Below are positions 23,090 to 33,017 of a stretch of DNA of 64,000 nucleotides, one piece after another; within the stretch, counting starts at the first letter, position 1; each line of letters starts with the position of its first letter. A program made the position numbers and the translations under genes. The notes below the pieces were generated by a model that had not been told where the DNA came from, ran no database searches, and saw only the letters and a program-made list of their open reading frames with translations. Source of the stretch: Entomortierella parvispora (Eukaryota > Mortierellomycota > Mortierellomycetes > Mortierellales > Mortierellaceae); the NCBI GenBank assembly GCA_963573315.1, contig OY752142.1, positions 1,426,001 through 1,490,000 of the forward strand. Reading direction: 5' to 3'.

Positions 23090-23362
23090 ATCCCATCAAT
23101 ATCCCTGACACTGAGTTCTTAGACAAACTTGTTTGGATCGATTTCCAAATCCTAGATAATCCCTTGGTCCCTTGGTAGTCTCCTGTTGAAAGGCGCTGTT
23201 AAATGCAAAAAATGATACAAAATTCTATTTATTTCTTCGAACTTCCAAGTGTCTTCATCGTGATCCTGAAGTCTCTGAGGCTGTAAATCCTGGTCAGACC
23301 GATTATGAGAAACGATCCTGCCTCTTGGTATTCTTTCGTTCTCTAACTGATCCCATTGTATT

Positions 23363-24019
23363 TTACATGCCACTATAAAGGTACCAATAAAATAAGAAAA
23401 AGGTAAGTATGAATTTTATCCTGAACATCCTCAAAGCAGAAAGCATTCCGTACTAGGAGACCCAAACGTACCGAAGCTTCATCAACTTGATCAGCTGAAT
23501 CTTCTTGCGGACCATGTTGCCAAAGAGCTTCTTGTTCTGTTCCTGAGCCTCACGTCTCATCCTGACATGCCCGCTCTCATATGTCCTCTTCAAACGGAGT
23601 TCCCGCCTCATGTTGGATTGATTGAGGGTAGTTCTCAGACGTCTGTAGGCGGAGTCCACGGTGGATGGACCGTTAACCTTGATCGAGCGTCCTTCTGAGG
23701 GGTGGTTGATATCAAGGTGGATGGGGTTGGCGGTGGTGTTGGCCTTGGGCATGTATCCAAAGACGGGCATAATGGTGTTGCTGGCGGCGTTGCTGGCCCG
23801 GGGGTTGGCGAAAAGATTGCTTCTGCTCTTGTTGGTGGCGGCAGTGGAGGCGTTGTTGTTGGGGCCATTGTTGAAGAGAGGGCTAAACATTTCGGTCACT
23901 TCATTGCTGCTTCGGGCGGTTGATGAGCTGTGAAAGGCGGAGAGGGACTGGATCTGGACCTGGCGCTGGACCACGGAGGCCGAGGACAGGCCACTTCTGG
24001 CAAGGACTGTGCGGAACAT
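23363..24019 (-). CDS. Mitochondrial small-subunit ribosomal protein bS21m (MRP21-like)
   Basis: Main exon 23472-24019 begins MFRTVLARSGL with an Arg/Ser-rich presequence, then a Ser/Asn/Ala-rich spacer, and ends in the bS21 homology: RSIKVNGPSTVDSAYRRLRT, SNMRRELRLKRTYESGHVRM and KKLFGNMVRKKIQLIKLMK. bS21 proteins are short, highly basic components of the mitoribosomal small-subunit platform. The C-terminus is uncertain. Reading through gives YVWVS-stop at 23453. A GTACGT donor at 23471 and an acceptor TTTATAG give a 99-bp intron and a 10-nt last exon (23363-23372) ending KLRGM-stop, 185 residues in all. I prefer the spliced form because both splice sites are good and frame is kept. The gene is divergent from the PBDC1 gene (251 bp). 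Confidence 0.8.
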
Positions 24020-24270
24020 TGGTCGACCTGAAGACTAGGGAGCAAGGGCGGATGGAGAAGGGAGAGGCGGAAGGATGATGTCCGAATGGAGATGTTCTGT
24101 TCAATGGAGCGGGATCAGAGTGGCCTTGCAGACACACGGTGCTGTGTGGTGGCTTGGATATTTTGGCGAAAAGACAGTGACTGTCGCAGCTGCACTGCTG
24201 GGCGTCTGTCTGGAAGAGACAATCGATCTCTCTCTTTTGCATCACCATCGACAGCACTACACAACCGACA

Positions 24271-25087
24271 ATGTCTCTTCCTTCCGCAGACGAACTTGAG
24301 CAGCTTCAGGAGATCGGTACGGGAGCCATCCTCACTTGAATGGAAAAAAAAGGAGCCGAGGCTAGGTTGCATTGGGCGTCAGAAAGTCCTCAAAGACAAA
24401 AACTAAAACACGGAAATTTTTCTTTCGCCAAATAGAGAAGCAGTGGGCTGTCAAGGCCATGCACCACGCCGAGACTTATTTCTCGCTCCTCGAGGCCATG
24501 GATGGATCCAAGCTCAAGCTCACAAAGTAAGAACTCCCGTCCAGTGTTTTTCATTAATCTGAATGACTTTTTGAACAAGTTTGGAGGTTTTTTTTGCTGC
24601 GGTCATCATCACTCACTGACAAATCGCTTGTGCATTCATGATAATCTACAAATGACAGGATTGATGATGAGATTTATGTTGATTTCATGTCGACTTTCGG
24701 TCCCGATCTTCCCCGCATTGACATTTTGAACGAGGACAAGGATTTCAAGTCTCCTGAGATGAAGGAGAAGTGGCGCACGTTCATCAACCGTTACGAGGGC
24801 GGAAAGGTCGCAGACTACAACTTTGGTTCTTTGCTCCGTATCGATGCCAGCCAGGGATACACCGAGACCAACACCATGTTCGGTAAGTTGCTCTTCAATC
24901 TCACCTAATCTCTTTTTTTTTGTTTTTTTGGGGGGGCTGTGTTCGTAGGTGGCTCCAATGTCATTAACGCCTCGTTTCTCTATGATTTAACTCTGCTGTA
25001 GTTACTCGCATGCAGTTCTTGACCATCGAGATTGCCCGCAACAAGGCCGGTCTCAACTCTGTCCACTGCAAGAAGCAAGCAAAGTAA
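24271..25087 (+). CDS. PBDC1/Chp1-like protein (eEF1A folding chaperone family)
   Basis: Four exons (24271-24316, 24436-24526, 24659-24882, 25002-25087) assemble in phase to 148 residues, matching the family's 140-230. Motifs: IEKQWAVKAMHHAETYFSLL, IDDEIYVDFMSTFGPDLP, SPEMKEKWRTFINRYEG, VADYNFGSLLRIDASQGYTE and TRMQFLTIEIARNK. This is the former 'polysaccharide biosynthesis domain-containing 1' family; the yeast member (YPL225W, Chp1) is a ribosome-associated chaperone for eEF1A. Cytosolic, no signal peptide. The intron sizes are about 119, 132 and 119 bp; the third starts with a paired T/G homopolymer. The start ATG has a favourable CCGACAATG context. Confidence 0.9.
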
Positions 25088-26260
25088 AGAGAAGAATCTA
25101 AGAAGATGTACTATAGTAACAAAAAACGATTTAAAGCACAAGGGTACAGCGTTTTGTATGGTCTAGCCGCTTGAATTTTGTGCTAGGGGGTAGGAAGATG
25201 GGTTGATTGACAAGAGATGAGGAGTGCCAGTCTGATGAACGTGCGTTTTGGAGTTGACTTTTGGGAGGGAGGGAGGAGGGCATCAACATTTGCTTGTGCT
25301 TGTTGTCGCCCTGTTTGTTTTGGAAAGGGGAAGTACTCCAAAAAACAATAGGCATTTTGGTTTTTGGTTTTTAGCGAACTTGTTTGCATTCGTAACAGAC
25401 GGACATGCAGACAAGCGAATAGACATCGGTCGATGTGCAGTTCCAGAACGCGTTTGTTGCGCCCAACAGCCAGAGAAACGAAGCTTGTCAGCAACTCCAA
25501 AAAAAAAGTGGCTGTTGTGTAACAATGGCGTTCTGGCAAGACAATGACATCAACTGGGTGGCTATTTTTTACATGCAGGAACGAAAGGGCAAAAAAAGAA
25601 ACAGAAAACAGCTAGATGATTACAGATCCAACAAAGTAACGAAGAACCTTCCGGTAGTGGGGGTGCGGGTGACCCCTGCAACAGCCCATTGAAGGGGTAG
25701 TAAGAGACGAGAAGGCCCCTGTGAACACAGAAATACGGGGGGACCCATGAATAATGTCCCAGTCAGTCTTGTTGAGGCTTTTGCAGCTAAGAGAAAAAAG
25801 AAAAGCCGGAGTTGGTTTACCAGCATGAGCGGTCTCGATTGTTCTCCCATCGAGCGGGCAGGGGCATTGAATGAACGCACACAAACGCACACAGTTACAG
25901 TAAGTAGCATATTCAGTAGCTTATTTAGAGTTGATTGTTGATGATGTAACCAACTTTGTGTGTATTTTGGACCCACAGACAAGAGTGTGAAGCGACTACT
26001 GTACTGTAGCTCACAAGGACGAACTTGCACACCCCGTCTCCCTCCCACTCTGCCACTCTGCCGCTAGTTTCTCTCGTTACATCATGCAAAAACCAAACTT
26101 GGGCCGAGATGGAGCCTGACTAATCTCTTGATCCCTTGCTTGATCCCGTTCCTTGGCTCGTGTATAAAAGGAGCTCGTCTTCTCCTCGCTTCTCCTCGCA
26201 TCTCATCTGCACTTCTTCCATCCCCTCATATCACTGCAACACACATCGCCCCACTCACTC
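25088..26260. other. Interval upstream of the DUF4203 gene
   Basis: About 1.2 kb with no supported exon on either strand. The last 100 bases contain a strong TATA box; the rest is the PBDC1 3' region and unassigned sequence. Confidence 0.5.
26163..26170 (+). promoter_or_regulatory. TATA box TATAAAAG of the DUF4203 gene
   Basis: Perfect TATAAAAG 98 bases upstream of the ATG at 26261, followed by a CT-rich leader with several TCTCCTCGC-like repeats. Confidence 0.7.
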
Positions 26261-27142
26261 ATGGTATCCTCACCAGTCTCTTCTGCCCGCCCTAGTATGC
26301 GGTGCGCACCTGTCTACCTCCTCATGGTCCTTTCCATGCTCATCAACCTCATGACCACAATGGCCGCTCCCATCGACATCGCTGGCAAGAAGATCACCGA
26401 TGCAGCAGAATCAGGACCTTACCAAATATCTGTCCAAGGAGGAATCGCAGGAGCAATCTTGATCGTCGCCGGCCTCTTGCTTTGCTTCTTTGGTTACCGT
26501 CTCTTCCACGTCACCATGTTCCTGATTGGCTTCTACTTCTTTGGCAATGTCGCCTATATCGGCATGGCCAACGGCGGTGTGACCTCCCAGACCTTGTTGC
26601 TTGTCATCTCAATCGCGGTCGGCATCTTGGGAGGTCTGCTCTTGGTCTGCTGTTCTCGACTGGGAGTCGCCGTCCTTGGCGCTCTGTCCCTTTACTCGCT
26701 CGGTCTCTGGATCTTGGGCTGGAAGTCGGGAGGGCTGATCACCTCCACCACCGGACGCGCCATCTTGCTCGGAGTCTTGGCCGTTGTGGGCTTCATCCTC
26801 GGCTTTGTCCGTGAACGCGAGATGGTCATTGTCGGATCGGCCCTCGTTGGCGCCTACTCTGCCGTGGCCGGTATTGACATGTTTGCCCACACCGGATTCG
26901 TCAACCAGGCTGATTCGTTCATCAACTCCAAGACTTCCATCGACAATCGTGTCGATGGCATGACCTGGAAGGAGTACGCGCTATTGGGAGCCTTCATCGT
27001 CCTTGCCCTGTTGGGTATGGCTGTGCAGTTCCGCGCTTGGGGTCGCCGAAACTTCCGCCCCGTGGCTACAGCACCTGCCCAAGGAGATGTAGTCTACACT
27101 GAAAAGCCCAGCCGGTTGGGAGGCATGTTCAGCCGTCGTTAA
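26261..27142 (+). CDS. Multi-pass membrane protein, DUF4203/TMEM198-like
   Basis: A single exon of 293 residues. A cleavable or anchoring hydrophobic segment near residues 18-36 (LLMVLSMLINLMTTMAA) is followed by about seven hydrophobic segments, among them GGIAGAILIVAGLLLCFFGY, TMFLIGFYFFGNVAYIGM, LLLVISIAVGILGGLLL, GVAVLGALSLYSLGLWIL, AILLGVLAVVGFILGFV and YALLGAFIVLALLGMAVQF. This Gly-rich repeated pattern with a GYRLF motif is that of the DUF4203/TMEM198 family. The cytosolic tail is basic (RRNFRP...MFSRR). The function of fungal members is unknown; human TMEM198 has been linked to Wnt signalling. The strong TATA box suggests high expression. AATAAA occurs about 110 bases after the stop. 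Confidence 0.82.
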   Translation: MVSSPVSSARPSMRCAPVYLLMVLSMLINLMTTMAAPIDIAGKKITDAAESGPYQISVQGGIAGAILIVAGLLLCFFGYRLFHVTMFLIGFYFFGNVAYIGMANGGVTSQTLLLVISIAVGILGGLLLVCCSRLGVAVLGALSLYSLGLWILGWKSGGLITSTTGRAILLGVLAVVGFILGFVREREMVIVGSALVGAYSAVAGIDMFAHTGFVNQADSFINSKTSIDNRVDGMTWKEYALLGAFIVLALLGMAVQFRAWGRRNFRPVATAPAQGDVVYTEKPSRLGGMFSRR

Positions 27143-27569
27143 TCATCCTTGGGACCATATTATCAAATCTCGTTCGCATATACATCCGCATACATACAAA
27201 TATCCTCTCTATCTCTTTGCTTATCGCAAAGACTTTGTACAAAATTTCCAATAATAAACAGATCTGAGTGAACATGATAAAAATTACCACGGTCACTCTG
27301 TGAGACAGTTTTTTGTCTCGAGTGGGTGTGCATGTGGAGAGAGGCGGATTCATTTTCTTCAGAGATCTGCTGGGTATCTTTCTTGTATCTTCCCCATTCT
27401 CCACTCCTTTCCCTGCATACCCCACTCTATCCCCCCACTCCCCCTGCCTTGTCTTCAGCGTGTGCAATGGCAACCAGATAGTTATCTCCCTCTCTGTCCT
27501 TTTTACTCTCTCCCCTTCCCTCGCTATCTCTCCGCTCTACCGCACTATCGCCCTACTGTATATCTTGCC
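27143..27569. other. Intergenic interval, DUF4203 to Ser-rich gene
   Basis: 427 bp with a pyrimidine-rich leader from about 27390. The frame upstream of 27570 stays open to 27300, but the encoded Pro/Leu/Ser-rich sequence looks like translated leader. Confidence 0.5.
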
Positions 27570-29240
27570 ATGTCATCTCCGCATCGTCGTGAGAGCTTAC
27601 AACATCAAACAACGGATGTATACCAGACCGATGGGACAACCGCCCCAGGATGGAGGCGCCACTGTCGGTCAGTAAATACGATATGGCCCCCCGTTCTAGA
27701 AATGAAACTCGCTCAACTCTCCCTCTCATCGTCTTCGGCGGTTGAAGGGACGGGAGAGCAGGGCACAACGGACTCGAGCTCGAACTCGGACTCGGACTCG
27801 GACTCGGACACGTTCCCAGCCACAACAGCTGGTACCACAGATGTGGAGGATGAAGCCAGCTCGAAATCGACAAAGAGAAAGAGGTCGTCATCATCTTCCA
27901 AGGAGGTTCAAAGACTCCTCCAGATTCACGGACCTTTCAAAACCTCATGTATTATTCCAGCTGCACCACGATTGAACCTGCATGACCATGATAAAGCCGA
28001 GAAGCCCGCGGACCTCCCCTCAGATCAAGTTGATGCTGACGGTGACGACGAAACGATGCAATCGGACGATGGTGTGGATAATCGTCTGGTCTTCCATCGG
28101 CAGTCGTCCACCCACGTAGACCGAGCAGCCCATGCAACCGGCGAAGCGGGCTCTAGACCTTTGGACAGCGTAACAACGACGGCATCGTTGACTACTCAGT
28201 CGAGGAGACGCAATTTCAAATCAAAGAGTTACCATATCAGTGTCCACCCATGGAGTCTGCCATCAATTACATACACAGACGGAGGGGATGATAGTGGACA
28301 CAGCAGTGGGGACGATAATAGCAGCAGCAGCAGCTCTATACATGCCAAAGACTCTGGCAGAACGGAACGACCATTCTCTCGCCTGCGTCATCGTCATGCT
28401 CCTCCTCCTATGCGTCGCAGAAGCTATTCTTTCTGCTCTAAAGAGTACCGTGTCAACGGGTCTGTTGAGAACAGACGACACAGCAGTAGCAGCGTTCTCA
28501 GTGTTAACCCCGTCAACACCTTTCTTTCAAGTCGACGTTCATCTGTGCAACGTAGGAGAGGCGGTAACGACAGTGGCGGTCAAGTTTTCTCTATCACACC
28601 ACCACCCTCCGTCGTAGATCCCTCGCCAGCCTCCCCGTTGTCCGCTTCAATGCCATCCGCCCATCGACTGTCCTTCGCAATGACAGCGATGAAAGCGACA
28701 ACGACCTCTTCTACACCAGGATCTGACTTCAGGATTTCGACAGCGTCATCTCGGTCCTCAACCCCCGCCTTTGTCTATAAATACACGTCTGCATCATCCT
28801 CGATTGGATCTCCACCCGCCGTTTCGAGAAGAAAGTCTGTAACATCGGCCTTGACTTCGTCCCAGACGTTTATTCTCCAAGGATTTCTTGCCCGGCACTC
28901 CAATGGTCATCAGCTTTTCAGACGACCCAGTCGAAAATGTTGCCCCGATGATTCTGCATGGCTGGGCGAATTGGGACAGGACTCTTCTGCCTCTTGCTGT
29001 TATTCCTCCACAGAATGTGAGAGGGATGGCGATGATGAGGATGAGGATGAAGATGAAGAAGACAAAGAGGAGGAAGATGAGCGATTCTTGTTGTTGGCTC
29101 AGAGTCCAAACTCGAGCGAGTTTGATCTGAGAGATTTTTTCGATCGAGAGTTGGAAAAAAAGGCAAAAAGTCATCAAGCCGACAGTCCTGTTTTCTTTCA
29201 TGGGTTTCCTCTCTTGCGAATGACACCCTTGGACCGTTGA
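27570..29240 (+). CDS. Hypothetical Ser-rich disordered protein with acidic C-terminal stretch
   Basis: Single uninterrupted frame; starting at Met 27570 (MSSPHRRESLQHQ) gives 556 residues. I do not recognise a domain. It is rich in Ser, Arg and Thr with repeated basic patches next to Ser runs (SFCSKEYR, SSRRSSVQRRRGG, SRRKSVTSALTS), which look like kinase sites. A Ser-Asp alternation lies near residue 75, and an acidic block DGDDEDEDEDEEDKEEEDER precedes a predicted C-terminal helix DLRDFFDRELEKKAKSH. Composition suggests a nuclear or signalling scaffold, but no function is claimed. The frame is open upstream to 27300, so a longer N-terminus cannot be excluded. Confidence 0.6.
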   Translation: MSSPHRRESLQHQTTDVYQTDGTTAPGWRRHCRSVNTIWPPVLEMKLAQLSLSSSSAVEGTGEQGTTDSSSNSDSDSDSDTFPATTAGTTDVEDEASSKSTKRKRSSSSSKEVQRLLQIHGPFKTSCIIPAAPRLNLHDHDKAEKPADLPSDQVDADGDDETMQSDDGVDNRLVFHRQSSTHVDRAAHATGEAGSRPLDSVTTTASLTTQSRRRNFKSKSYHISVHPWSLPSITYTDGGDDSGHSSGDDNSSSSSSIHAKDSGRTERPFSRLRHRHAPPPMRRRSYSFCSKEYRVNGSVENRRHSSSSVLSVNPVNTFLSSRRSSVQRRRGGNDSGGQVFSITPPPSVVDPSPASPLSASMPSAHRLSFAMTAMKATTTSSTPGSDFRISTASSRSSTPAFVYKYTSASSSIGSPPAVSRRKSVTSALTSSQTFILQGFLARHSNGHQLFRRPSRKCCPDDSAWLGELGQDSSASCCYSSTECERDGDDEDEDEDEEDKEEEDERFLLLAQSPNSSEFDLRDFFDRELEKKAKSHQADSPVFFHGFPLLRMTPLDR

Positions 29241-29326
29241 GAACGGTTTGGAGGGGGCTCTTTATTACAAGACTGAATAATAGTGAAAAATAAAATGAAA
29301 AAGAGTTGGGTATATGTTATATGTTT

Positions 29327-32300
29327 TCAACGCGAGAACAATGAAGAGTCTTCATATCCAAGCAAAGAGGGCTTGGATACTTGTTTTGCAGCCTCCAGAT
29401 GCTCCATTTTGATCTAGAAAAGCCAAAAAGATTACAGAGGTGGAATTAAAACCAGAAAATAGCGAATGCGAATACCTCCATGTCAACAGCAAAAAATGAC
29501 ACCACCGACGAGCATACCTCTGTGTTCCTAATGTCTTGTCGCAGGCAAATAAGAGCTGCCTCACGACACAAATTCTCAAGATCTGCTCCCGAGTATCCCT
29601 CTGTTTGTTCCGTCAACAGCCTCACTTCTTCCAAATCAATATGGACAGGCATCTTTGCAATATATCCGCTCAAGATCGTAGCTCGTGTCTATCACAATAT
29701 ACAAACAAAGTTAGACACTGTAAGCAGAGCTAGGACAGGATTCTAGCAGATCAAACGATACCTTGGTGTCCGGCACTGGGATATGAACAATTTGATCTAG
29801 TCGACCTGGCCGCAAGATTGCTGTATCAATCACTTCTGGACGATTTGTAGCTTTGCAAGTGAGAAGAAATATTGCGAATGTGAGAGTGAGTATCAATGTT
29901 TTCAAGTACAGCCACAAGCTGAAATACAACGAAAGCACGAGATCCTTACCTGCGAGGACGAGAACATCCACCTCTGCACCCTTTTTGTCCGAACCCCCAG
30001 AGAAGAATCCATCCATTTCTGTCAAAAGCCCAGTAACAATCCGGTCTCCACTGTTTTCTGAAGTGTGAGTAGAGCCTCTGGAAGGCGCTAGCACATCGAT
30101 CTAATGTTACAGAAAAAAAACACAAGATGATGAGATTCACATAGAGCACAAACATAGCAATCTCAACATAAAAAAAAATCCTCGACCCACTACCTGATCA
30201 ATAAAGAGAATGCACGGCGCGTTCGCCTTGGCTTGCGCAAACATTTTTGCAATGTTTTGCTCGGATTCGCCAACGACTTTGGAGCGAATTTGTGAACTCT
30301 GTGCCACCACATTATCAGGAATGAAACAAGCAACGTTAATAATTGATGTCTTTGGACCATATTCAACTAGAAATCATTTCCTTTACCTCAACAAGCATGA
30401 AGTTGATTCCAAGCTCTTCAGCTAACGCGCAGCACAACATGGTCTTTCCTACACCTGGAGGGCCGTGCACAAGGACCCCACGAGGTGGTGAAATTCCCAG
30501 GTCTAAATATTTCTTTGGGTTGTTAAAGGGTTCAATAATGGACACCCTCAAGTCGGCTATGGCGTCCTGAACGCCATAAAGATCCTTAAATGTCACTGTT
30601 GGGATCTAATGGCGTTCGTGCAGCATGTTAGAATATGGCTGAAATAGCACCTTTGTTAATTCACCGCTGATGACCAATTCCTTTGTCACTCTACCTTGGA
30701 AAGGAACTCGCCCATGCCTGAGGGACGAATGGTTTTCATCGCCTGTTCAAAGTATGAAAAATCAATTCTGGAGTTCTTGTGGCCGGCTGCAATCCTGGAT
30801 ATTAATTGCAGCGCTGTTTCTGTGCAAAGAGCCTGCAGATCCGTAGGCACGAATCCATGTGTGGCCCTTGCAACTCGTGTCAAAATATCAGCTTTTTGTT
30901 TCTGATCCAAGGGAAGTTCTGCTTGTCAAAGGGCGAAATGAATATTAACATAGGCAGACAAGTAACAGAAGTCAACTCACTGAGGATGTGAACTTATTGG
31001 CTTGCCTTTGGTAATAATTTCTAGGACACGTCGTCGCTGCTCCACGCCTTTCAGATGAAGGTCAAATATTTTATCCAGTCGACCTGAGCGAACCAGCGAG
31101 GTATCCACAGCATGGGGCCGGTTTGTCAAAGCTAGAAAGATCAAATGAGAGATAAATAAGTGCGAGTGAACATTGATCGCTCGACAGGTGCAGCACCAAG
31201 CCTAACCTCTTACCTATAATCAAGACCTTATTTCCATGGGGTTGCAAATTGACTGAATCAATAAGATGTAGGAGCGTTGCAAACAATTTGGCCTCCACTC
31301 CTAGAAAGTCATGGCAGGATATGTAAGTCAATGATGGCAAACAAACTCGATTAGGTTCATTCCTGTCAACATCTTTACTCACCTTTCCGCGAGGACCGCC
31401 CACTGGCAATCATGTCGACCTCGTCCAAAATGAGAATAGAAGCTGGCCCGCGCGCCAACAGTGAACTGAAAGAGTCGCGGAGGAAATTCTCGCTCGCGCC
31501 CTCATCTACACAAAAAAAAAGTGTATTCATATATTAGTAACAGCTTTCCTAGGTTGCGTCCAGTCCTGACGTCTAAAGCCACACTTACCAGTCTGGAAAA
31601 CATCTGGACAATTAACAATAGTACAAGGCAGACCAGAATGTTCGGCTAGCTTGGAAGCAAGTAAGCTCTTTCCTGTTCCTGGTCGTCCAGTAATGAGGAT
31701 CCCTTTACATGGAGCTTGGAAACAAGAGTTATCCTTTCGAAACTCTGAAGGGCGTAAAGCACACTCCAAAAAGCCATACATATGATGCACGATCTGCTCC
31801 AAGATATCGTCGTAGCCCCCAATGTCTTTTCTGGTCGCAGACACCCACAGTTCCTTGGAGATCAGGCCCTTTTGCAAGCTCAGTTGCTCCACTACAGGCA
31901 CAGACGACGAGTTGAATTGTACGGTGGTACTTTCTGACATGATCCCGACCCTTCGCAGGTTCTGATTTGTGGTCTCCATTGCCGATACAGTGAAATTCTG
32001 AGTGCCATGAGGGGATTTGAATGAGACCATGCCGCCGAAGGACAGGACTGAACCAGTGAGTGACTGGGCAATGGCCGCTCCATTCTGTCGAGATCCGGAA
32101 GTGGATGATCCTGTTAGGGTGACCCTAGTAGCGTTTCCGATACCAATGACGATTTCCGCGATAAATACAAGAGGTTCCTGTGTTGATGACATGGCCTTAT
32201 CTTCTTGGAAGGGGACAAAAGCACTCTGGGTCGAGTCTTGCGGCTGCAGCTGCTGAAGTTCCCACCACAACAGGTTGCTGACGACCACGTTCCAGATAGT

Positions 32301-32597
32301 TCCTGCCGCCTGAGAGTCATCATGGTGTGTACCCAGCTTGTCTGGGAAGCGAACGTCTTTCCTAAATAAGGTACTTTCTTTAGAGTAAAATTTGACAGAG
32401 GCATGGATGGTCCTGCTTGAGTTTGGCCCGATGGCCTTCAGGGCCACAACCGCGTTCCTCAGTTTGAGCTGCAGACCCTGATCGCGAGCGACGTAGAGAA
32501 TGGGGCGGGCCAAAGGTGAGGCATTGCGAGCGCCAGTGACATGAGGGGGATAGAGGCGAGCAGTCTCGTCGACGGAGGCGATGACCCGGAGCAGCAT
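29327..32597 (-). CDS. AFG2B/SPATA5L1-like tandem AAA+ ATPase
   Basis: Eleven exons assemble to 796 residues: 31589-32597, 31383-31505, 31214-31300, 31006-31131, 30695-30918, 30387-30605, 30194-30298, 29950-30100, 29762-29850, 29518-29688, 29327-29413. An N-terminal domain of about 270 residues precedes D1 (Walker A GRPGTGKS near 302, Walker B ILILDEVD near 363, RSGRLDK) and D2 (Walker A GPPGVGKT near 570, [51 protein letters not shown]). Spacing and the C-terminal [14 protein letters not shown] tail fit AFG2B/SPATA5L1 better than PEX1, PEX6 or Cdc48. Family members work with AFG2A in late 60S ribosome maturation and replisome quality control. Odd: the D2 Walker B reads ILFIDQID, with Gln (codon CAG, residue 631) where the hydrolytic Glu is expected. 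Exon 4 probably ends at a GC donor (AAG|GCAAGC at 31005), because only this keeps frame into exon 5. Confidence 0.88.
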
Positions 32598-33017
32598 GCT
32601 GGCGAGGGAAGGGATGTGTCGAGCTGAAGGAAGGAAGGAGTGTCCTGAAGAGAAAAAAAGAAAAAAAAGAGTGACTGCTTGAGCTTTGCTCGCACTCTGT
32701 CCTGCCCAATGCGGGCTCGAGTGAGGTGTGCAGTGAACAGTGTGCAGTGTGCCATGCGACGCCACCGTTTTCTCACTTTTTTTTCGTGTCCCCCCTCTCT
32801 CGCTCTCTCTCTCCGTCTCTTGCTCGCTCCATCCATCCCCATTTGCTCTTTGCCCATCCCATCAACCATCCCCATCACCCCCACTGACTACCCTCCCTCT
32901 GGGATCTCTGCCCTTTGGCTACCTTCTCCAGGATACCTCCCTCCACGGCCCATTCACGTTGTCCACTCCGTACCGCCCATTCTTCCTCCTTTCTTTCCAT
33001 TCATCCACATCCATCCC
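32598..33017. promoter_or_regulatory. Divergent promoter, AFG2B-like / ZZ-EF-hand genes
   Basis: 420 bp between the two start codons, strongly CT-rich on the plus strand from 32770 to 33010. No TATA box was recognised. Long upstream frames into this stretch on both strands look like leaders. Confidence 0.5.

Noticed and set aside
29327-32597. Assignment of the AAA ATPase as PEX1 or PEX6
   Set aside because: D1 is well conserved, and the D1-D2 spacing and C-terminal KPSL tail fit AFG2B/SPATA5L1; PEX1 and PEX6 have degenerate first ATPase domains and other N-terminal domains.
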